Of a DNA stretch of 50,922 bases, positions 19,590-29,410 are shown piece after piece; position 1 is the stretch's first letter, and every line of letters starts with the position of its first letter. Position numbers and translations under genes: made by a program. The notes beneath the pieces are model-generated. The model was given only the letters and a program-made list of their open reading frames with translations. It ran no database searches and was not told the origin of the DNA. Origin of the DNA: Methylophaga sp. (GTDB lineage: Bacteria; Pseudomonadota; Gammaproteobacteria; Nitrosococcales; Methylophagaceae); assembly GCA_026988435.1 (NCBI GenBank), contig JALSLH010000054.1, forward strand, positions 1 through 50,922. The letters are read 5' to 3'.

Positions 19590-20768
19590 TCACTGTTCTA
19601 CATCCATTTTTTCTTGTAACATTTTCCAATCAAACTGTTTCAGCTTTCCTTCACAAAAACAGGTGAGCCACACATTATTTATGGCTTGGTGATCTTGCTT
19701 ATCATAGTAAATCTGTTCACCCAAGCCAATATCAATCTCATTTATAGCTTCTATGCCGTCTATAATACTTTCCTTAGTGATCTCTTCTTCAATATTAAGT
19801 AAGCCAGTGTGAAATATCTTTGCCACAATAAAACCTTCTAACGATACAAAATTAGCACGTAAATTCGGCTTGTACTGTTTCAATGCCGCTAAGTACTCCT
19901 CAATAATTGGTAATATTGAATCTAGGCTAGGTACAACTTGTGTGATAATGATATTATCAGCATCATCGCCAAGTGCTTCTTTCAATGCATAACTTCCCAC
20001 AAACGAAAGATTTAGAAATATCATATCGGGTATTTCTTGTTTTACTAATTTAATGAATTTAGCAGAAGCTTTATAATCCGCTGCTAGAATAATCACCTTA
20101 GGCTCGATAGTTTCATCTAACACCGCTGCAACCGCATTTTCAACATTCAAGGTATTACGGGTATAACGCCCGTGAACTAATTGGTCTGTGTCTTCAAACC
20201 CGGATTTATGTAGTGCACTCACTGCACCTCGATAAACTGTATCTCCATAGCCATCAGCTTGTGTAAAAAAACCAATTTTTTTAGGGTCAATCCCAACTTG
20301 TAATAAACCTTTGATCATTTCTGCTGTTTCTTCGTCGTAACTTGATCGATAATTTATGATGTAGCGGCTGACTGTTTCTGGTCTCAGCACACCACCACCA
20401 GAGAAAGCACCAAATAATAATATTTTCTTTTGTTTTGCGATCGGTACGGTAACAATAGCTGTGGGCGTTCCCACGTTTCCAATGATGGCTAATACATCTT
20501 CTTGATCGATTAATGCACGCATATTTTCTGCCGCGCGTACCGGTTCATAACCGTCATCTTTGACTATGAGTTCAACTAATCTACCGTTTATACCACCCTG
20601 TTTATTCACCTCAGAAAAATAACTCTCGATACCTGCACACATATTTGAACCAAGCTCTGCACTCGCTCCGCTCAATGCTGCTGTCATTCCTATTTTTATG
20701 TGGTGATCTGATTGAGCAACAGATGAACACAGCATTAAAACTAATAGAAAAAACCTACTATTTTTCAT
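19590..20768 (-). CDS. Periplasmic solute-binding protein (LivK/PBP1 fold), permease-less
   Basis: A 392-residue type I periplasmic binding protein with a signal peptide (SRFFLLVLMLCSSVAQSDHH). Family features include IKIGMTAALSGASAELG, GRLVELIVKDDGYEPVRAAEN and GNVGTPTAIVTVPIAK. It belongs to the branched-chain amino acid/urea-type group, but no ABC permease or ATPase genes are adjacent. Instead it lies between ccoS (11-bp overlap with the chosen ATG) and the GGDEF-EAL gene. It is more likely a sensor subunit than a transporter component, which is inference. Upstream in-frame ATGs at 20774 and 20786 exist but increase the overlap with ccoS. The ligand cannot be read from sequence. Confidence 0.85.
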   Translation of the reverse strand: MKNSRFFLLVLMLCSSVAQSDHHIKIGMTAALSGASAELGSNMCAGIESYFSEVNKQGGINGRLVELIVKDDGYEPVRAAENMRALIDQEDVLAIIGNVGTPTAIVTVPIAKQKKILLFGAFSGGGVLRPETVSRYIINYRSSYDEETAEMIKGLLQVGIDPKKIGFFTQADGYGDTVYRGAVSALHKSGFEDTDQLVHGRYTRNTLNVENAVAAVLDETIEPKVIILAADYKASAKFIKLVKQEIPDMIFLNLSFVGSYALKEALGDDADNIIITQVVPSLDSILPIIEEYLAALKQYKPNLRANFVSLEGFIVAKIFHTGLLNIEEEITKESIIDGIEAINEIDIGLGEQIYYDKQDHQAINNVWLTCFCEGKLKQFDWKMLQEKMDVEQ

Positions 20769-20934
20769 CGTCATTGTCACTTTCATCTTTGTTTTGATCT
20801 GACTCCATTAATATTCGATTTGCAGCGCCATCCATATCCTCATATTGACCATTTTTTACTGCCCAAAAGAAGATCACTACTGCAATAATGCCAAGCAATA
20901 ACATTCCGGGTAACAAACCATAGATAACATCCAT
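20758..20934 (-). CDS. ccoS: CcoS, cbb3 oxidase maturation protein
   Basis: A 58-residue single-pass membrane protein. MDVIYGLLPGMLLLGIIAVV begins the transmembrane helix (about 5-24). It continues with FFWAVKNGQYEDMDGAANRI, the conserved CcoS/FixS segment in which the W-x-x-x-x-GQ(Y/F)-D/E-D pattern precedes the acidic tail. In the family CcoS is needed for heme b and copper insertion into CcoN. The length is slightly above the minimum for the family because of an Asp/Glu/Ser-rich tail. It is 135 bp downstream of ccoI and overlaps the start of the solute-binding-protein gene by 11 bp, which ties the latter to the ccoGHIS transcript. Confidence 0.9.
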   Translation of the reverse strand: MDVIYGLLPGMLLLGIIAVVIFFWAVKNGQYEDMDGAANRILMESDQNKDESDNDDEK

Positions 20935-21069
20935 TTAACTTATCCAACCTTTAGAAATCATAACTAAATTATATGCTAATATCATACCAAATCAATCAAG
21001 AATTTAGAAAAATAACTTTTGAGGAAAGCTTCATGCTTTTTATGCCTGATTTATAAGAAAATATTAGTG

Positions 21070-23517
21070 CTATTTAAATTTTACACAATGCTTAATTCTA
21101 ACAGCATTTCCAATCACTAACAGTGAGCTAATTGGCATCGTTAACGCTGCAACTAGCGGGCTCACTAATGCCATCATAGCTATAGGCACCATAATGATGT
21201 TGTACGTTATTGAAATCGCAATGTTTTGTTTAATTGTTCGCAAGGTTTGGTCGGCTAATTTTTTAGCTTCGGCGACTTTGTATAGCTCGTTATGACTCAA
21301 TATAATTTCTGCACTTTCAATTGATACATCGGTACCTGATGCTAATGCAATGGCAACATCTGCTTGAATTAACGCCGGTGCATCATTGACCCCATCGCCC
21401 ACCATTGCAACGACATTATTTTGTTGTAAATTTCTGACTAGTTGAGATTTGTCAGCTGGCAAGACTTGGGCATAACGCGTAATATTTCCCAACTCTGCTG
21501 TTATAGCATTTACAACCGCTTCTTTATCACCACTTATTACGGTGACGGCTATATCGTGTTGTTGCAGTGAAGTCACTGTTTTTATGGCATCTTTACGCAG
21601 TTGATCTGCCAAGCCAATTATGCCGAGAACTTTACTCTCACCAGCAATAAATACACAGCTAATACCTTTATTCTCAAATTTGTCTTGTTGCTGCTTCCAT
21701 TGCATATCGATAGTTATATATTTCTCTCTCAGCCAACGAGCTGTGCCGACAACAAACTGTTTTTCATTGATATAAGCTTGCACACCTTGGCCTGGTGTTG
21801 AGACAAAGCCGGTAATTGTCGACAGGGCTAGCCCCCTAGACTTTGCTTCATTTATTATTGCTTTAGCTATTCCGTGTTCAGAATGACTTTCTATTGAGGC
21901 GGCAAGTGCTATTAATTCTTCCTCTGTCATTGTTGATATCGTTTCGGTGGCTACAACACGTAATTCTCCTTGTGTCAGTGTGCCCGTTTTATCAAAAACA
22001 AACTGCGTTACTTTCGATAACGCCTCCAAGGCTGCACCTTGTTTAATAAGAATTCCATTTTGGGCTCCCACGCCAGTGGCTACCGCAACTGACATTGGCG
22101 TGGCTAAGCCAAAAGCACAGGGGCACGTGATAATAAGTACTGATGTTGCCGCTAATAATGCCTTTTCAAAATCAAATTGCAACCAATAGAAAAAGGTGAT
22201 GCATGCTAGTGATAAAGTGACCACTACAAACCAAGGCACAATTTTATCGGCGGTGCACTGAATAGGTGCTTTAGAAGCTTGGGCGTCCTCCATTAAACCC
22301 ACAATCTTAGCAAGCGCCGTATTACGTAAAACCTGCTGTGCTACGACGGTAAAAGCACCCTCACCATTGATGCTACCTGCAACCACTTTATCATCAACTG
22401 TTTTGACAACAGGTATCGACTCACCTGTTAACATAGATTCATCTACAGCACTTTGTCCGTCGACTAAAACACCATCAACGGGGATTTTTTCGCCAGGCTT
22501 AACCAGGATTAAATCACCCACCATTACCGAACGAATAGGGACAACTTCAGTACCTTGTGCAGTGACAATTGTTGCTAATTTTGGCTGTAATTCTAATAAT
22601 CGAGTAGTGGCTGATAACGCCTCACGTTTAGATATCGCCTCAAGATAACGTCCAACTAAAATGACAAATAAGAAATTGACTACCGTATCAAAATAAACAT
22701 CACCATGGAGTGATCCTGTAAACGTTATATAGCTTGAATAGGCATAGGTCGCAGTAGCACCAATTGCAATCGGTAAATCCATGGTTAAATATCGACGTTT
22801 TAAACCTAACAAGGCATTTCGTAGAAACGGAAATCCAGCATAAAATAATGTGGGCGTAGCAATTAAAAAGCCAATCCAATGAAACCAATTTCTAAATTCA
22901 CCCTGATCTGCTCCTGAATACAAGGCAATGGAGATCCACAATAGATTCATCATCGCAAAGCCAGCAAATGCCATTCGATAAAGTAAGCCACGATGTTTCC
23001 TGGCTAAAATACCTTCCGCAGTTTCAGGATCAAAGGGAATAGCGGCATAACCGATATTACCAAGAGTTTGCAATACAGTTGATAATGCAAGCTCACCATT
23101 ATTCCAGGTAAGCCGCAATCGCTTTGCCGTTAAGTTAGCTTCTGCCTTGATGATGCCAGTTTGCTTGGATAGTGCATTTTCAATTAACCAAACACAAGCC
23201 GCACAGTGGATACCTTCAACAAGTAAATGAATTGTCCGTATTTCAGAATTTATATCAACATAATCAGCTTGCACTTCATCCAAATCATAAGATGACAATT
23301 CTGCTGATAGCTTAGGTGGGGGCGTTAAGACTGTTTCTTCAGATGTTTTTTGATAAAAACCTTGTAAGCCCGAGTCATAAATTGTCTTACAAACAGTTTG
23401 GCAACCGTAACAGCAAAACTCTCGTTCTTCATCTGCTACTTCAGCTGAAAAACTACCTTCTTGTTGAACAGGTAATCCACAATGATAACAGCTTGTAGTC
23501 AAAATTATATTACTCAA
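21070..23517 (-). CDS. ccoI: CcoI, copper-transporting P1B-type ATPase
   Basis: An 815-residue P-type ATPase that exports copper for cbb3 oxidase assembly (FixI/CopA2 type). The N-terminal metal cluster has CYHCGLP and [10 protein letters not shown] heavy-metal-associated domain with [12 protein letters not shown] (about 104-115) follows. The transmembrane metal site is CPC ([12 protein letters not shown]), the phosphorylation site is [11 protein letters not shown], and the hinge is [12 protein letters not shown]. Eight transmembrane segments are expected. It is 20 bp after ccoH. The N-terminal cysteine-rich domain is characteristic of the CcoI type as opposed to CopA1. Confidence 0.95.
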   Translation of the reverse strand: MSNIILTTSCYHCGLPVQQEGSFSAEVADEEREFCCYGCQTVCKTIYDSGLQGFYQKTSEETVLTPPPKLSAELSSYDLDEVQADYVDINSEIRTIHLLVEGIHCAACVWLIENALSKQTGIIKAEANLTAKRLRLTWNNGELALSTVLQTLGNIGYAAIPFDPETAEGILARKHRGLLYRMAFAGFAMMNLLWISIALYSGADQGEFRNWFHWIGFLIATPTLFYAGFPFLRNALLGLKRRYLTMDLPIAIGATATYAYSSYITFTGSLHGDVYFDTVVNFLFVILVGRYLEAISKREALSATTRLLELQPKLATIVTAQGTEVVPIRSVMVGDLILVKPGEKIPVDGVLVDGQSAVDESMLTGESIPVVKTVDDKVVAGSINGEGAFTVVAQQVLRNTALAKIVGLMEDAQASKAPIQCTADKIVPWFVVVTLSLACITFFYWLQFDFEKALLAATSVLIITCPCAFGLATPMSVAVATGVGAQNGILIKQGAALEALSKVTQFVFDKTGTLTQGELRVVATETISTMTEEELIALAASIESHSEHGIAKAIINEAKSRGLALSTITGFVSTPGQGVQAYINEKQFVVGTARWLREKYITIDMQWKQQQDKFENKGISCVFIAGESKVLGIIGLADQLRKDAIKTVTSLQQHDIAVTVISGDKEAVVNAITAELGNITRYAQVLPADKSQLVRNLQQNNVVAMVGDGVNDAPALIQADVAIALASGTDVSIESAEIILSHNELYKVAEAKKLADQTLRTIKQNIAISITYNIIMVPIAMMALVSPLVAALTMPISSLLVIGNAVRIKHCVKFK

Positions 23518-23537
23518 ATATCATTAACAGCGTGACT

Positions 23538-24041
23538 TTAAGGCTTGATATTTACTTGCTTTGTTAGCACAAATTCCTTATCACCCTGCTTAGCTTCAAC
23601 CACTAACAACCACCTTCCTGGCAAATGAAAACTTATCTCTGCCCGATATATTCCCGGCTTAATATTTTGCATAGTTTCAGTAAAATCTGCACGGGCATCA
23701 GAGGGTCGATACGCTTTTAGTATCACCGAATCAAGTGATAGTGCTGTAGAGTTTTTGCCCTGTATTAATATCTCATACGATTGAGATTGGTTCACCCTAG
23801 TAGTTTTTGGTATAAATAGTGATCCAGTCCAACCAAGCGCCTTTTGTGCATCAATTTGAGCTTGAATATCTTCATAATTTTTACCATTTTCATAAAAATT
23901 CTTATCAACTAAATTAGGCGGTGATTCAAAGGCTAAATAAATAAAAATCGCATTGGCGGTTAAAAAGGTCAAAACAAATAATATGATCCCGAGCACCCAC
24001 GGGTTTTTTAACGCTTGTTTGTTACTTTGCGAAATACTCAT
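23538..24041 (-). CDS. ccoH: CcoH/FixH, cbb3 oxidase assembly protein
   Basis: A 167-residue protein of the FixH family. It has one N-terminal transmembrane helix (about 14-33, WVLGIILFVLTFLTANAIFI), the conserved PPNLVDKNFYENGKNY segment just after it, and a beta-rich periplasmic domain ending in LVVEAKQGDKEFVLTKQVN. FixH proteins stabilise subunits during cbb3 maturation. The start overlaps the ccoG stop by 4 bp, as is common for this pair, and ccoI follows closely. Confidence 0.9.
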   Translation of the reverse strand: MSISQSNKQALKNPWVLGIILFVLTFLTANAIFIYLAFESPPNLVDKNFYENGKNYEDIQAQIDAQKALGWTGSLFIPKTTRVNQSQSYEILIQGKNSTALSLDSVILKAYRPSDARADFTETMQNIKPGIYRAEISFHLPGRWLLVVEAKQGDKEFVLTKQVNIKP

Positions 24042-25459
24042 TTTGCTTTTGGCCCCATAAACATACTTTTATATTCTACGGTTAGGTCTGAATCAGCCAC
24101 TTTGCCCTTAAAGATAATTGGAACAAGATCAGAGGTCACCTTATTTTCAGGAACCTTAACCAACGCAGTAACAGGAATGACTTCACCTGGCTCTACCGTC
24201 ATTTCAGTTAATTCATGCAACTCGGCACCTTCTAATCCCTCAATATAGAAATTAATTGTGATCGGATTTTTAGTTTTATTCAGAACTTTAACTGTATATT
24301 TATTTTGAATAGAGCCATCACTGAGTCGTACAAATAAAGGTTGTCGTTCATGAACCACTTTAAATTCTGTAGGTGATAGATTTAAAAAGCCATAAGCTAT
24401 GCCGGATAATGCTCCTAGCATAATCAAGCCATAAACATAGATTCGAAAACGTTTATAGAGGGGTATAGATTTTGCGTTATGGTGTAATTCTTTATACGAT
24501 GCGTAACGAATTAAACCACGTGGTTGATTAACCTTATCCATTATACTGTCACAGGCATCAATGCATAAACCACAGGTTATACAACCTTCTTGTTGCCCTT
24601 TTCTTATATCTATCCCCGTGGGGCATACAGCAACACAGACATTACAGTCGACACAGCTTCCTTTAGATGACTGTTCTTGCCCCTTCCTTATTCGACCACG
24701 CGGCTCACCACGTTCAGCATCGTAGGATGGCAGAATGGTATCTTGATCATACATTACGCCCTGCAAGCGAGCATATGGACAAAGCCAAAAACACATTTGT
24801 TCACGCATAAATCCGGCAAAAACATAGGTTCCGCCGACAAATGCAGCAATAATAATATAGGCAAAAAGTGGAGCTTGAAAAGTAAATAAATCTTTCCATA
24901 ACTGGAATGCATCAGTAAACCAAGCAACAAACGAAATTCCTGTTAATAGCGCAATTAACAACCACAACGTATGCTTTAGTACTTTACGACTCAACTTATT
25001 TGTCGTCCACGGCGCATTATTAAACTTCATTGCCTTTTGAGGTGTATTACCCTCAATTTTACCTTCTATAAAAGTAAAGATATCTGTCCAGACTGTTTGA
25101 AAGCAAAAGAAGCCACAAAATACGCGTCCTGCGACACTGGTCACCACGGCTAATAAAATGGCAAAAAAGAGTAAGGTCAGTGATAACATCCAAATATCTT
25201 GTGGATAGATAACAATATTAAAAATATTAAATTGACGATTTGGAAGATCAAATAAAATAGCTTGTGAGTCATTCCAACGAAGATATGGCCCTAAGAAAAA
25301 AAGAGACCAAATGGACATGCCCAACCACTTTAATGTTCGGAAACGACCTGCTAGCCGTTTTGCAACAATTTTTATGCCACCTACATTAATGTGCCATTCA
25401 GCAACTTCTTCATAGATATCATCTACATTATCTATAGTTTTATTTGTTTCTTCATTCAT
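24038..25459 (-). CDS. ccoG: CcoG, cbb3 oxidase accessory ferredoxin-like protein
   Basis: A 473-residue membrane iron-sulfur protein that reduces Cu(II) to Cu(I) for cbb3 assembly. Several N-terminal transmembrane helices (about 45-215) surround the polyferredoxin-type CFFCF and CPYAR motifs. Two 4Fe-4S clusters follow in CVDCNVCVAVCPTG and CITCGLCIDACD. A C-terminal Ig-like periplasmic domain (FixG_C) covers about 365-470. It is the first gene of the ccoGHIS transcript. Its ATG lies about 33 bp downstream of a TATAAT (minus strand, 25492-25497). Confidence 0.95.
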   Translation of the reverse strand: MNEETNKTIDNVDDIYEEVAEWHINVGGIKIVAKRLAGRFRTLKWLGMSIWSLFFLGPYLRWNDSQAILFDLPNRQFNIFNIVIYPQDIWMLSLTLLFFAILLAVVTSVAGRVFCGFFCFQTVWTDIFTFIEGKIEGNTPQKAMKFNNAPWTTNKLSRKVLKHTLWLLIALLTGISFVAWFTDAFQLWKDLFTFQAPLFAYIIIAAFVGGTYVFAGFMREQMCFWLCPYARLQGVMYDQDTILPSYDAERGEPRGRIRKGQEQSSKGSCVDCNVCVAVCPTGIDIRKGQQEGCITCGLCIDACDSIMDKVNQPRGLIRYASYKELHHNAKSIPLYKRFRIYVYGLIMLGALSGIAYGFLNLSPTEFKVVHERQPLFVRLSDGSIQNKYTVKVLNKTKNPITINFYIEGLEGAELHELTEMTVEPGEVIPVTALVKVPENKVTSDLVPIIFKGKVADSDLTVEYKSMFMGPKAK

Positions 25460-25491
25460 AACTTATTTCCGGCATATTTTAAGCAAATTTT

Positions 25492-25497
25492 ATTATA
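25492..25497 (-). promoter_or_regulatory. Candidate -10 element of ccoG promoter
   Basis: A perfect TATAAT, preceded by a G two bases upstream, lies on the minus strand between the ccoP-side terminator and the ccoG ATG. The -35 region is not recognisable. Its position agrees with ccoGHIS being transcribed separately from ccoNOQP. I see no FNR-type site here. Confidence 0.4.
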
Positions 25498-25555
25498 GCA
25501 CTTACCCTTAATATTAGTATTTGCTAATTTTAAATTAATAATAAAATGGTCCAAT

Positions 25556-25584
25556 AAAAAAGCCGGCATACTGCCGGCTTTTTC
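25556..25584 (-). terminator. Rho-independent terminator after the ccoNOQP-small-peptide transcript
   Basis: A stem with AGCCGGCA (25561-25568) and TGCCGGCT (25572-25579), a 3-nt loop and A/T runs on both flanks. On the minus strand it is followed by TTTTTT. It lies 17 bp past the stop of the 39-residue peptide gene and before the ccoG promoter region. It therefore groups the peptide with ccoNOQP. Confidence 0.85.
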
Positions 25585-25600
25585 AAACTAAATGAGACAC

Positions 25601-25720
25601 CTAATCGTCAGATTTATCTTCATTAATATGTTTTAGTGCATATCGAGCAAAATAAGCAAGCCCAACAATCATTGCAATCACACTTAAAATTACGGAAACT
25701 GAAACCCAATCTACATTCAT
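25601..25720 (-). CDS. 39-residue single-pass membrane peptide in the cco operon
   Basis: A short reading frame, MNVDWVSVSVILSVIAMIVG, then LAYFARYAL and an acidic tail (EDKSDD). The predicted transmembrane helix spans about residues 6-25, with a positive-inside edge (R26, K30, H31). It has a good ribosome-binding site (GGAG six bases before the ATG). It lies 49 bp after ccoP and upstream of the operon terminator, so it must be co-transcribed with ccoNOQP. The size and topology resemble CcoM, the 36-residue extra subunit of Pseudomonas stutzeri cbb3 oxidase, and CcoQ. No clear sequence match can be claimed. It could equally be an assembly or stability factor. Confidence 0.7.
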   Translation of the reverse strand: MNVDWVSVSVILSVIAMIVGLAYFARYALKHINEDKSDD

Positions 25721-25769
25721 AATTATCTCCAAACTCTATAGAAATTCGAGCTATATCTTATAGTTTATA

Positions 25770-26720
25770 TTATTGACCGCCACCAAACTGGTGAACATAA
25801 ACAGCTAATTTTTTAATTTCTGTTTCCGTCAATCGTTCTGATTCATCACCTTCTAATTCATCTTCCCAATCAATTTCAGTTGGGTCTTCATCATCTGCAA
25901 TAGCATCTGCCGTAAGCTGCAGTATAACGGCAAGTCTTTCACTCCACGCAGGCATAACCGCAACGCGCGTTTCGGTATCAGTACCATCATTTACGCCATG
26001 AAGAATGGTGTGACGAATTTGCTCTTCATCACCTGAAAAGCGCCATATTCTATCGGTGAGGTTAGCTGAACCCATCATTTTTACACCTTTTGCATCAGCA
26101 CCATGACAAGCAAAACAACCTTTCGATGTATATAGAGCTTTACCTGCTTCCGTAGCCGTTCCATTCGAGCTATTTACTACAAACTTCACTAGCTGATCAA
26201 CTTCTTCAGCTTTAAGCAATTTGGCATGTGCAGGCATTGATCCTGTTCGTCCTTTAGCTATGCTCATTTGAATTTCATTAATTGAACCGCCGTATAACCA
26301 ATCATCATCAGTAAGATTGGGATAACCAGCACCTTCAGCAGGTGCACCACCCGTGCCATGACACGCTGCACAGTTATCACCAAACAACACTTTACTTGAA
26401 CCAATGGCATAATTAAGCATTTTTTGATCTGTAAGGATTTCGTTCACACTCATGGCAGCCAGTTTATCTTCGAACGGTTTCCGAATTTTTTCAACTTCTG
26501 CTAAATCAGCTTTATATTCATTGATCTGTGTCCAGCCTAACAATCCTTTCGTACTGTCATTTATTAATGGCAAAGATGGATACAGGATAAAGTAAACAAC
26601 AACCAGCAATCCACTTAACCACAGTGAATTTAGCCACCAACGCGGGCATGGATTATCTAGTTCTTTAATCCCATCCCATACATGGCCTGTATCTTTCACT
26701 TGAGCTTTGTTATCTGCCAT
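25770..26720 (-). CDS. ccoP: CcoP, diheme c-type subunit of cbb3 oxidase
   Basis: A 316-residue subunit that passes electrons from soluble cytochrome c to CcoO/CcoN. The N-terminal domain has GHVWDGIKELDNPCPRWW and a membrane helix (about 31-50). Two heme c sites follow, in NCAACHGTGG (about 116-125) and GCFACHGADA (about 204-213). The tail is acidic (ADDEDPTEIDWEDELEGDES) before a closing QFGGGQ. It starts 1 bp after the ccoQ stop. Confidence 0.95.
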   Translation of the reverse strand: MADNKAQVKDTGHVWDGIKELDNPCPRWWLNSLWLSGLLVVVYFILYPSLPLINDSTKGLLGWTQINEYKADLAEVEKIRKPFEDKLAAMSVNEILTDQKMLNYAIGSSKVLFGDNCAACHGTGGAPAEGAGYPNLTDDDWLYGGSINEIQMSIAKGRTGSMPAHAKLLKAEEVDQLVKFVVNSSNGTATEAGKALYTSKGCFACHGADAKGVKMMGSANLTDRIWRFSGDEEQIRHTILHGVNDGTDTETRVAVMPAWSERLAVILQLTADAIADDEDPTEIDWEDELEGDESERLTETEIKKLAVYVHQFGGGQ

Positions 26721-26721
26721 C

Positions 26722-26922
26722 TTATTTCTCCGATTTTATATCATTTTCGTCTAAAAGCATGGTGCGGTGTGATTCTATACTTTCTTTATTCTTGGGATTA
26801 AGCACCCAAACATAAACAACAACCATTATTATAAAAACCACTACTGTCAGTAATAAACCAAACCAGTCAGCACCCGTCATCGCACTCCAATCAGTATGAA
26901 AATACTCTTGAAGTTTAGTCAC
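26722..26922 (-). CDS. ccoQ: CcoQ, small cbb3 oxidase subunit
   Basis: A 66-residue membrane peptide with one helix ([20 protein letters not shown]) followed by NPKNKE, the usual CcoQ/FixQ arrangement. Acidic residues fill the C-terminus. I chose the GTG at 26922, whose GTGACTAA overlap with the ccoO stop is typical of coupled genes. A longer in-frame TTG start at 26943 would add seven residues read inside ccoO and is less likely. CcoQ stabilises the complex and is not essential for catalysis in most species studied. Confidence 0.85.
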   Translation of the reverse strand: MTKLQEYFHTDWSAMTGADWFGLLLTVVVFIIMVVVYVWVLNPKNKESIESHRTMLLDENDIKSEK

Positions 26923-27595
26923 GATAATCTCTGCCCGGCTCAAATTTAATCATAGTACCTAGCACTTGAAGATAGGCAACTATTGCATCCATTTCCGTTT
27001 TACCTTCAACTGAAGCTGCTGCGCCTTTAATTTCTTCATCTGAATAAGGCACCCCTAAAACTCGCATTGCTTTTACACGTTTTTCCATGCCTGTACCATC
27101 GATATGAGCATCATCTAACCAAACATAATTTGGCATAACTGATTCAGGTACAACTGAACGTGGCGCGCGCAAATGCTGTCTATGCCAAGCATCAGAATAT
27201 TTGCCACCAACACGTGCCAAATCAGGACCGGTACGTTTAGAGCCCCATTGGAATGGGTGATCATACTTAGACTCTACAGCTAATGAATAATGGCCATAAC
27301 GATCTTTCTCATCGCGAAATGGACGAATCATTTGTGAATGGCATAAATAACAGCCTTCACGTTGATAGATATCACGACCAGCTAATTCTAGTGCTGTATA
27401 GGGACGAACCCCTTTTAGCTCTTCAAATTCAGGATGATTCACATCTTCAAAGGTTGTATCTAAATAGAAGAGAGGCACAATTTCTACAATCCCCCCAACA
27501 GATACAATCATAGCGATTGCCAATACTAGGGCAAATATATTTTTTTCCAGCTTTTCTTGAAAAGATACTGGTTCATTTGAGTTATGTTCAGACAT
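26915..27595 (-). CDS. ccoO: CcoO, monoheme c-type subunit of cbb3 oxidase
   Basis: A 226-residue membrane-anchored cytochrome c. It has an N-terminal helix (about 18-40, [20 protein letters not shown]), then heme-binding [17 protein letters not shown] and the methionine-ligand region [14 protein letters not shown]. Length is normal for the family. It lies 10 bp after ccoN and overlaps ccoQ by 8 bp. Confidence 0.96.
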   Translation of the reverse strand: MSEHNSNEPVSFQEKLEKNIFALVLAIAMIVSVGGIVEIVPLFYLDTTFEDVNHPEFEELKGVRPYTALELAGRDIYQREGCYLCHSQMIRPFRDEKDRYGHYSLAVESKYDHPFQWGSKRTGPDLARVGGKYSDAWHRQHLRAPRSVVPESVMPNYVWLDDAHIDGTGMEKRVKAMRVLGVPYSDEEIKGAAASVEGKTEMDAIVAYLQVLGTMIKFEPGRDYRD

Positions 27596-27605
27596 GCCAG
27601 TTTCC

Positions 27606-29033
27606 TTAAATAACAGCGTTAGCTACGGCTGCTGATTTCGCAGACTCGTTAGCAATTGCTTTACGAATAGTTACAGTAATATTAAACAACATAATACAAC
27701 CACCAAGCCAGAAGATTAAACCACCTGCTGCTCGCATCGCATAGTATGGATGCATTTGAGCAACTGATTCAACGAAAGTATAAGCCAAGTTACCGTAGTC
27801 ATCATATGCACGCCACATTAGGCCTTGCATGATGCCTGATACCCACATTGCAGTGATGTAAACGGCTGTACCAATTGTCGCCATCCAAAAATGTAGGTTC
27901 ACTAACTTAACAGACCAAATTCGTGTTCCCCAAAGGCGTTCAACCATGTGGTAAATAGCACCGATAGAAACCATTGCTACCCAACCTAATGCACCGGCAT
28001 GTACATGACCGATTGTCCAGTCAGTGTAATGAGACAAAGCATTAACTGTTTTAGCCGCCATTACTGGTCCTTCAAATGTTGACATCGCATAAAATGCTAA
28101 TGACACGATAAGGAAACGTAGTATGTAATCTGTTCGTAATTTATCCCATGCACCACTTAATGTGAACATACCGTTGATCGCGCCACCCCATGATGGGATG
28201 ATCATAGCCAAAGATATAGCCGCACCTAATGAACCTGTCCAATCTGGCAATGCTGTGTACTGAAGGTGATGTGCACCTAACCATACATAACCAAATGTGA
28301 GTGCCCAGAAATGAATAACGGATAAACGGTAAGAATAAACAGGGCGATTTGCTTGCTTAGGAACAAAATAATACATAATCCCTAAGAAACCAGCCGTCAA
28401 GAAGAACCCAACAGCATTATGTCCCCACCACCATTGAATCATAGCATCTTGTACACCAGAGAAAATTGAATAGGATTTAAAGAGTTCTACTGGTATTGAT
28501 AAACTATTCACCACATGTAAATAAGTAATCATTATCATCATCGCCAAGAAGAACCAGTTGGCTACATAGATATGTGAAACTTTTCGAATTGATAGCGTCA
28601 TGATGAAATTAAAGCTGTATGCCAACCAAACAACGGCAATTAAAATATCAATTGGCCATTCTAATTCAGCGTATTCTTTTGATTGAGTGAAACCTAAAGG
28701 CAATGTAATAACAGCACTGACGATAACAAGGTTCCAGCCCCAGAAGGTGAACCATGCTAATTTATCACTCCATAAACGTACACCCGATGTACGTTGTACA
28801 ATGTAATAAGCTGTTGCCATCAACGTTGAACCACCAAATGCAAATATAACTGCATTGGTATGTAATGGACGTAAACGGCCGAAACTGATGTATGGATTAT
28901 CGAAGTTCAAAACTGGCCATGCCAATTCTGAGGCGATATATACACCTATTCCTGTACCTACCACCAAGTAGACCACTGCCATATAGGCAAACCACTTGAC
29001 TATTTGAAAACTATATTGCTGTTCCGCTTGCAT
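27606..29033 (-). CDS. ccoN: CcoN, catalytic subunit of cbb3 cytochrome oxidase
   Basis: The heme-copper oxidase subunit I of the high-affinity terminal oxidase, 475 residues with twelve expected transmembrane helices. Histidine ligands are visible in [14 protein letters not shown] (low-spin heme), [19 protein letters not shown] and [14 protein letters not shown] (copper), and [14 protein letters not shown]. The start at the ATG in [15 protein letters not shown] follows the family pattern. An in-frame GTG at 29042 is less likely because of its spacing from the AAAGG motif. It is the first gene of ccoNOQP, with an FNR-type site upstream. Confidence 0.96.
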   Translation of the reverse strand: MQAEQQYSFQIVKWFAYMAVVYLVVGTGIGVYIASELAWPVLNFDNPYISFGRLRPLHTNAVIFAFGGSTLMATAYYIVQRTSGVRLWSDKLAWFTFWGWNLVIVSAVITLPLGFTQSKEYAELEWPIDILIAVVWLAYSFNFIMTLSIRKVSHIYVANWFFLAMMIMITYLHVVNSLSIPVELFKSYSIFSGVQDAMIQWWWGHNAVGFFLTAGFLGIMYYFVPKQANRPVYSYRLSVIHFWALTFGYVWLGAHHLQYTALPDWTGSLGAAISLAMIIPSWGGAINGMFTLSGAWDKLRTDYILRFLIVSLAFYAMSTFEGPVMAAKTVNALSHYTDWTIGHVHAGALGWVAMVSIGAIYHMVERLWGTRIWSVKLVNLHFWMATIGTAVYITAMWVSGIMQGLMWRAYDDYGNLAYTFVESVAQMHPYYAMRAAGGLIFWLGGCIMLFNITVTIRKAIANESAKSAAVANAVI

Positions 29034-29410
29034 AGCGACCACACCTTTTCCAATAAATAAACTTTGCGAATACCGCTATAAAATAGAATTTCAAGCACTA
29101 TCGCCCCACTCCAACCACGCCTAAATAAAGCACAACAAATTTTACACTAGTTAATAGTCAAAGCTCATACCAATTACATGATCTAGATCAAGTATAGGGA
29201 TTTGCCACACTGTGTAAGGTTAATTGCCTTATTTACCACATAATTACAAGCTAATTGTGCTGTTTTGCAGCTTTAAGGTCAAGCCGAATAATTCATTTTA
29301 TTTAAAAGTAAAAAGAGAAATCTTGCTATATCATTAGCTTATATTGTTTTTATAAAGAATTATGAGCTGCATCACAAAATTTACCCCGTCCACTTTCTCC
29401 TTTATTCCGG
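29034..29410. promoter_or_regulatory. 377-bp intergenic region upstream of ccoN
   Basis: No supported reading frame on either strand. The left part is the ccoN leader and promoter, including the FNR/ANR-like site at 29178-29191. The right part, towards the stop of the Mth938-like gene, is AT-rich and shows no convincing terminator hairpin for the long ileS-to-Mth938 block. Read-through into ccoNOQP therefore cannot be excluded. Confidence 0.6.
29178..29191 (-). promoter_or_regulatory. FNR/ANR-type binding site upstream of ccoN
   Basis: On the minus strand the site reads TTGAT-CTAG-ATCAT, matching 9 of 10 defined positions of the TTGATNNNNATCAA consensus. About 30 bases downstream of its centre lies TATTAA, at the distance expected for a -10 box in a class II FNR promoter (site centred near -41.5). 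That puts the start of transcription near 29143, roughly 110 bp before the ccoN ATG. Oxygen-responsive activation of cbb3 genes by FNR-family regulators is well known; here it is inferred from the motif. Confidence 0.75.

Noticed and set aside
26722..26943. TTG start of ccoQ at 26943
   Set aside because: It would place seven extra residues inside ccoO without a ribosome-binding site. The GTG overlapping the ccoO stop fits better.
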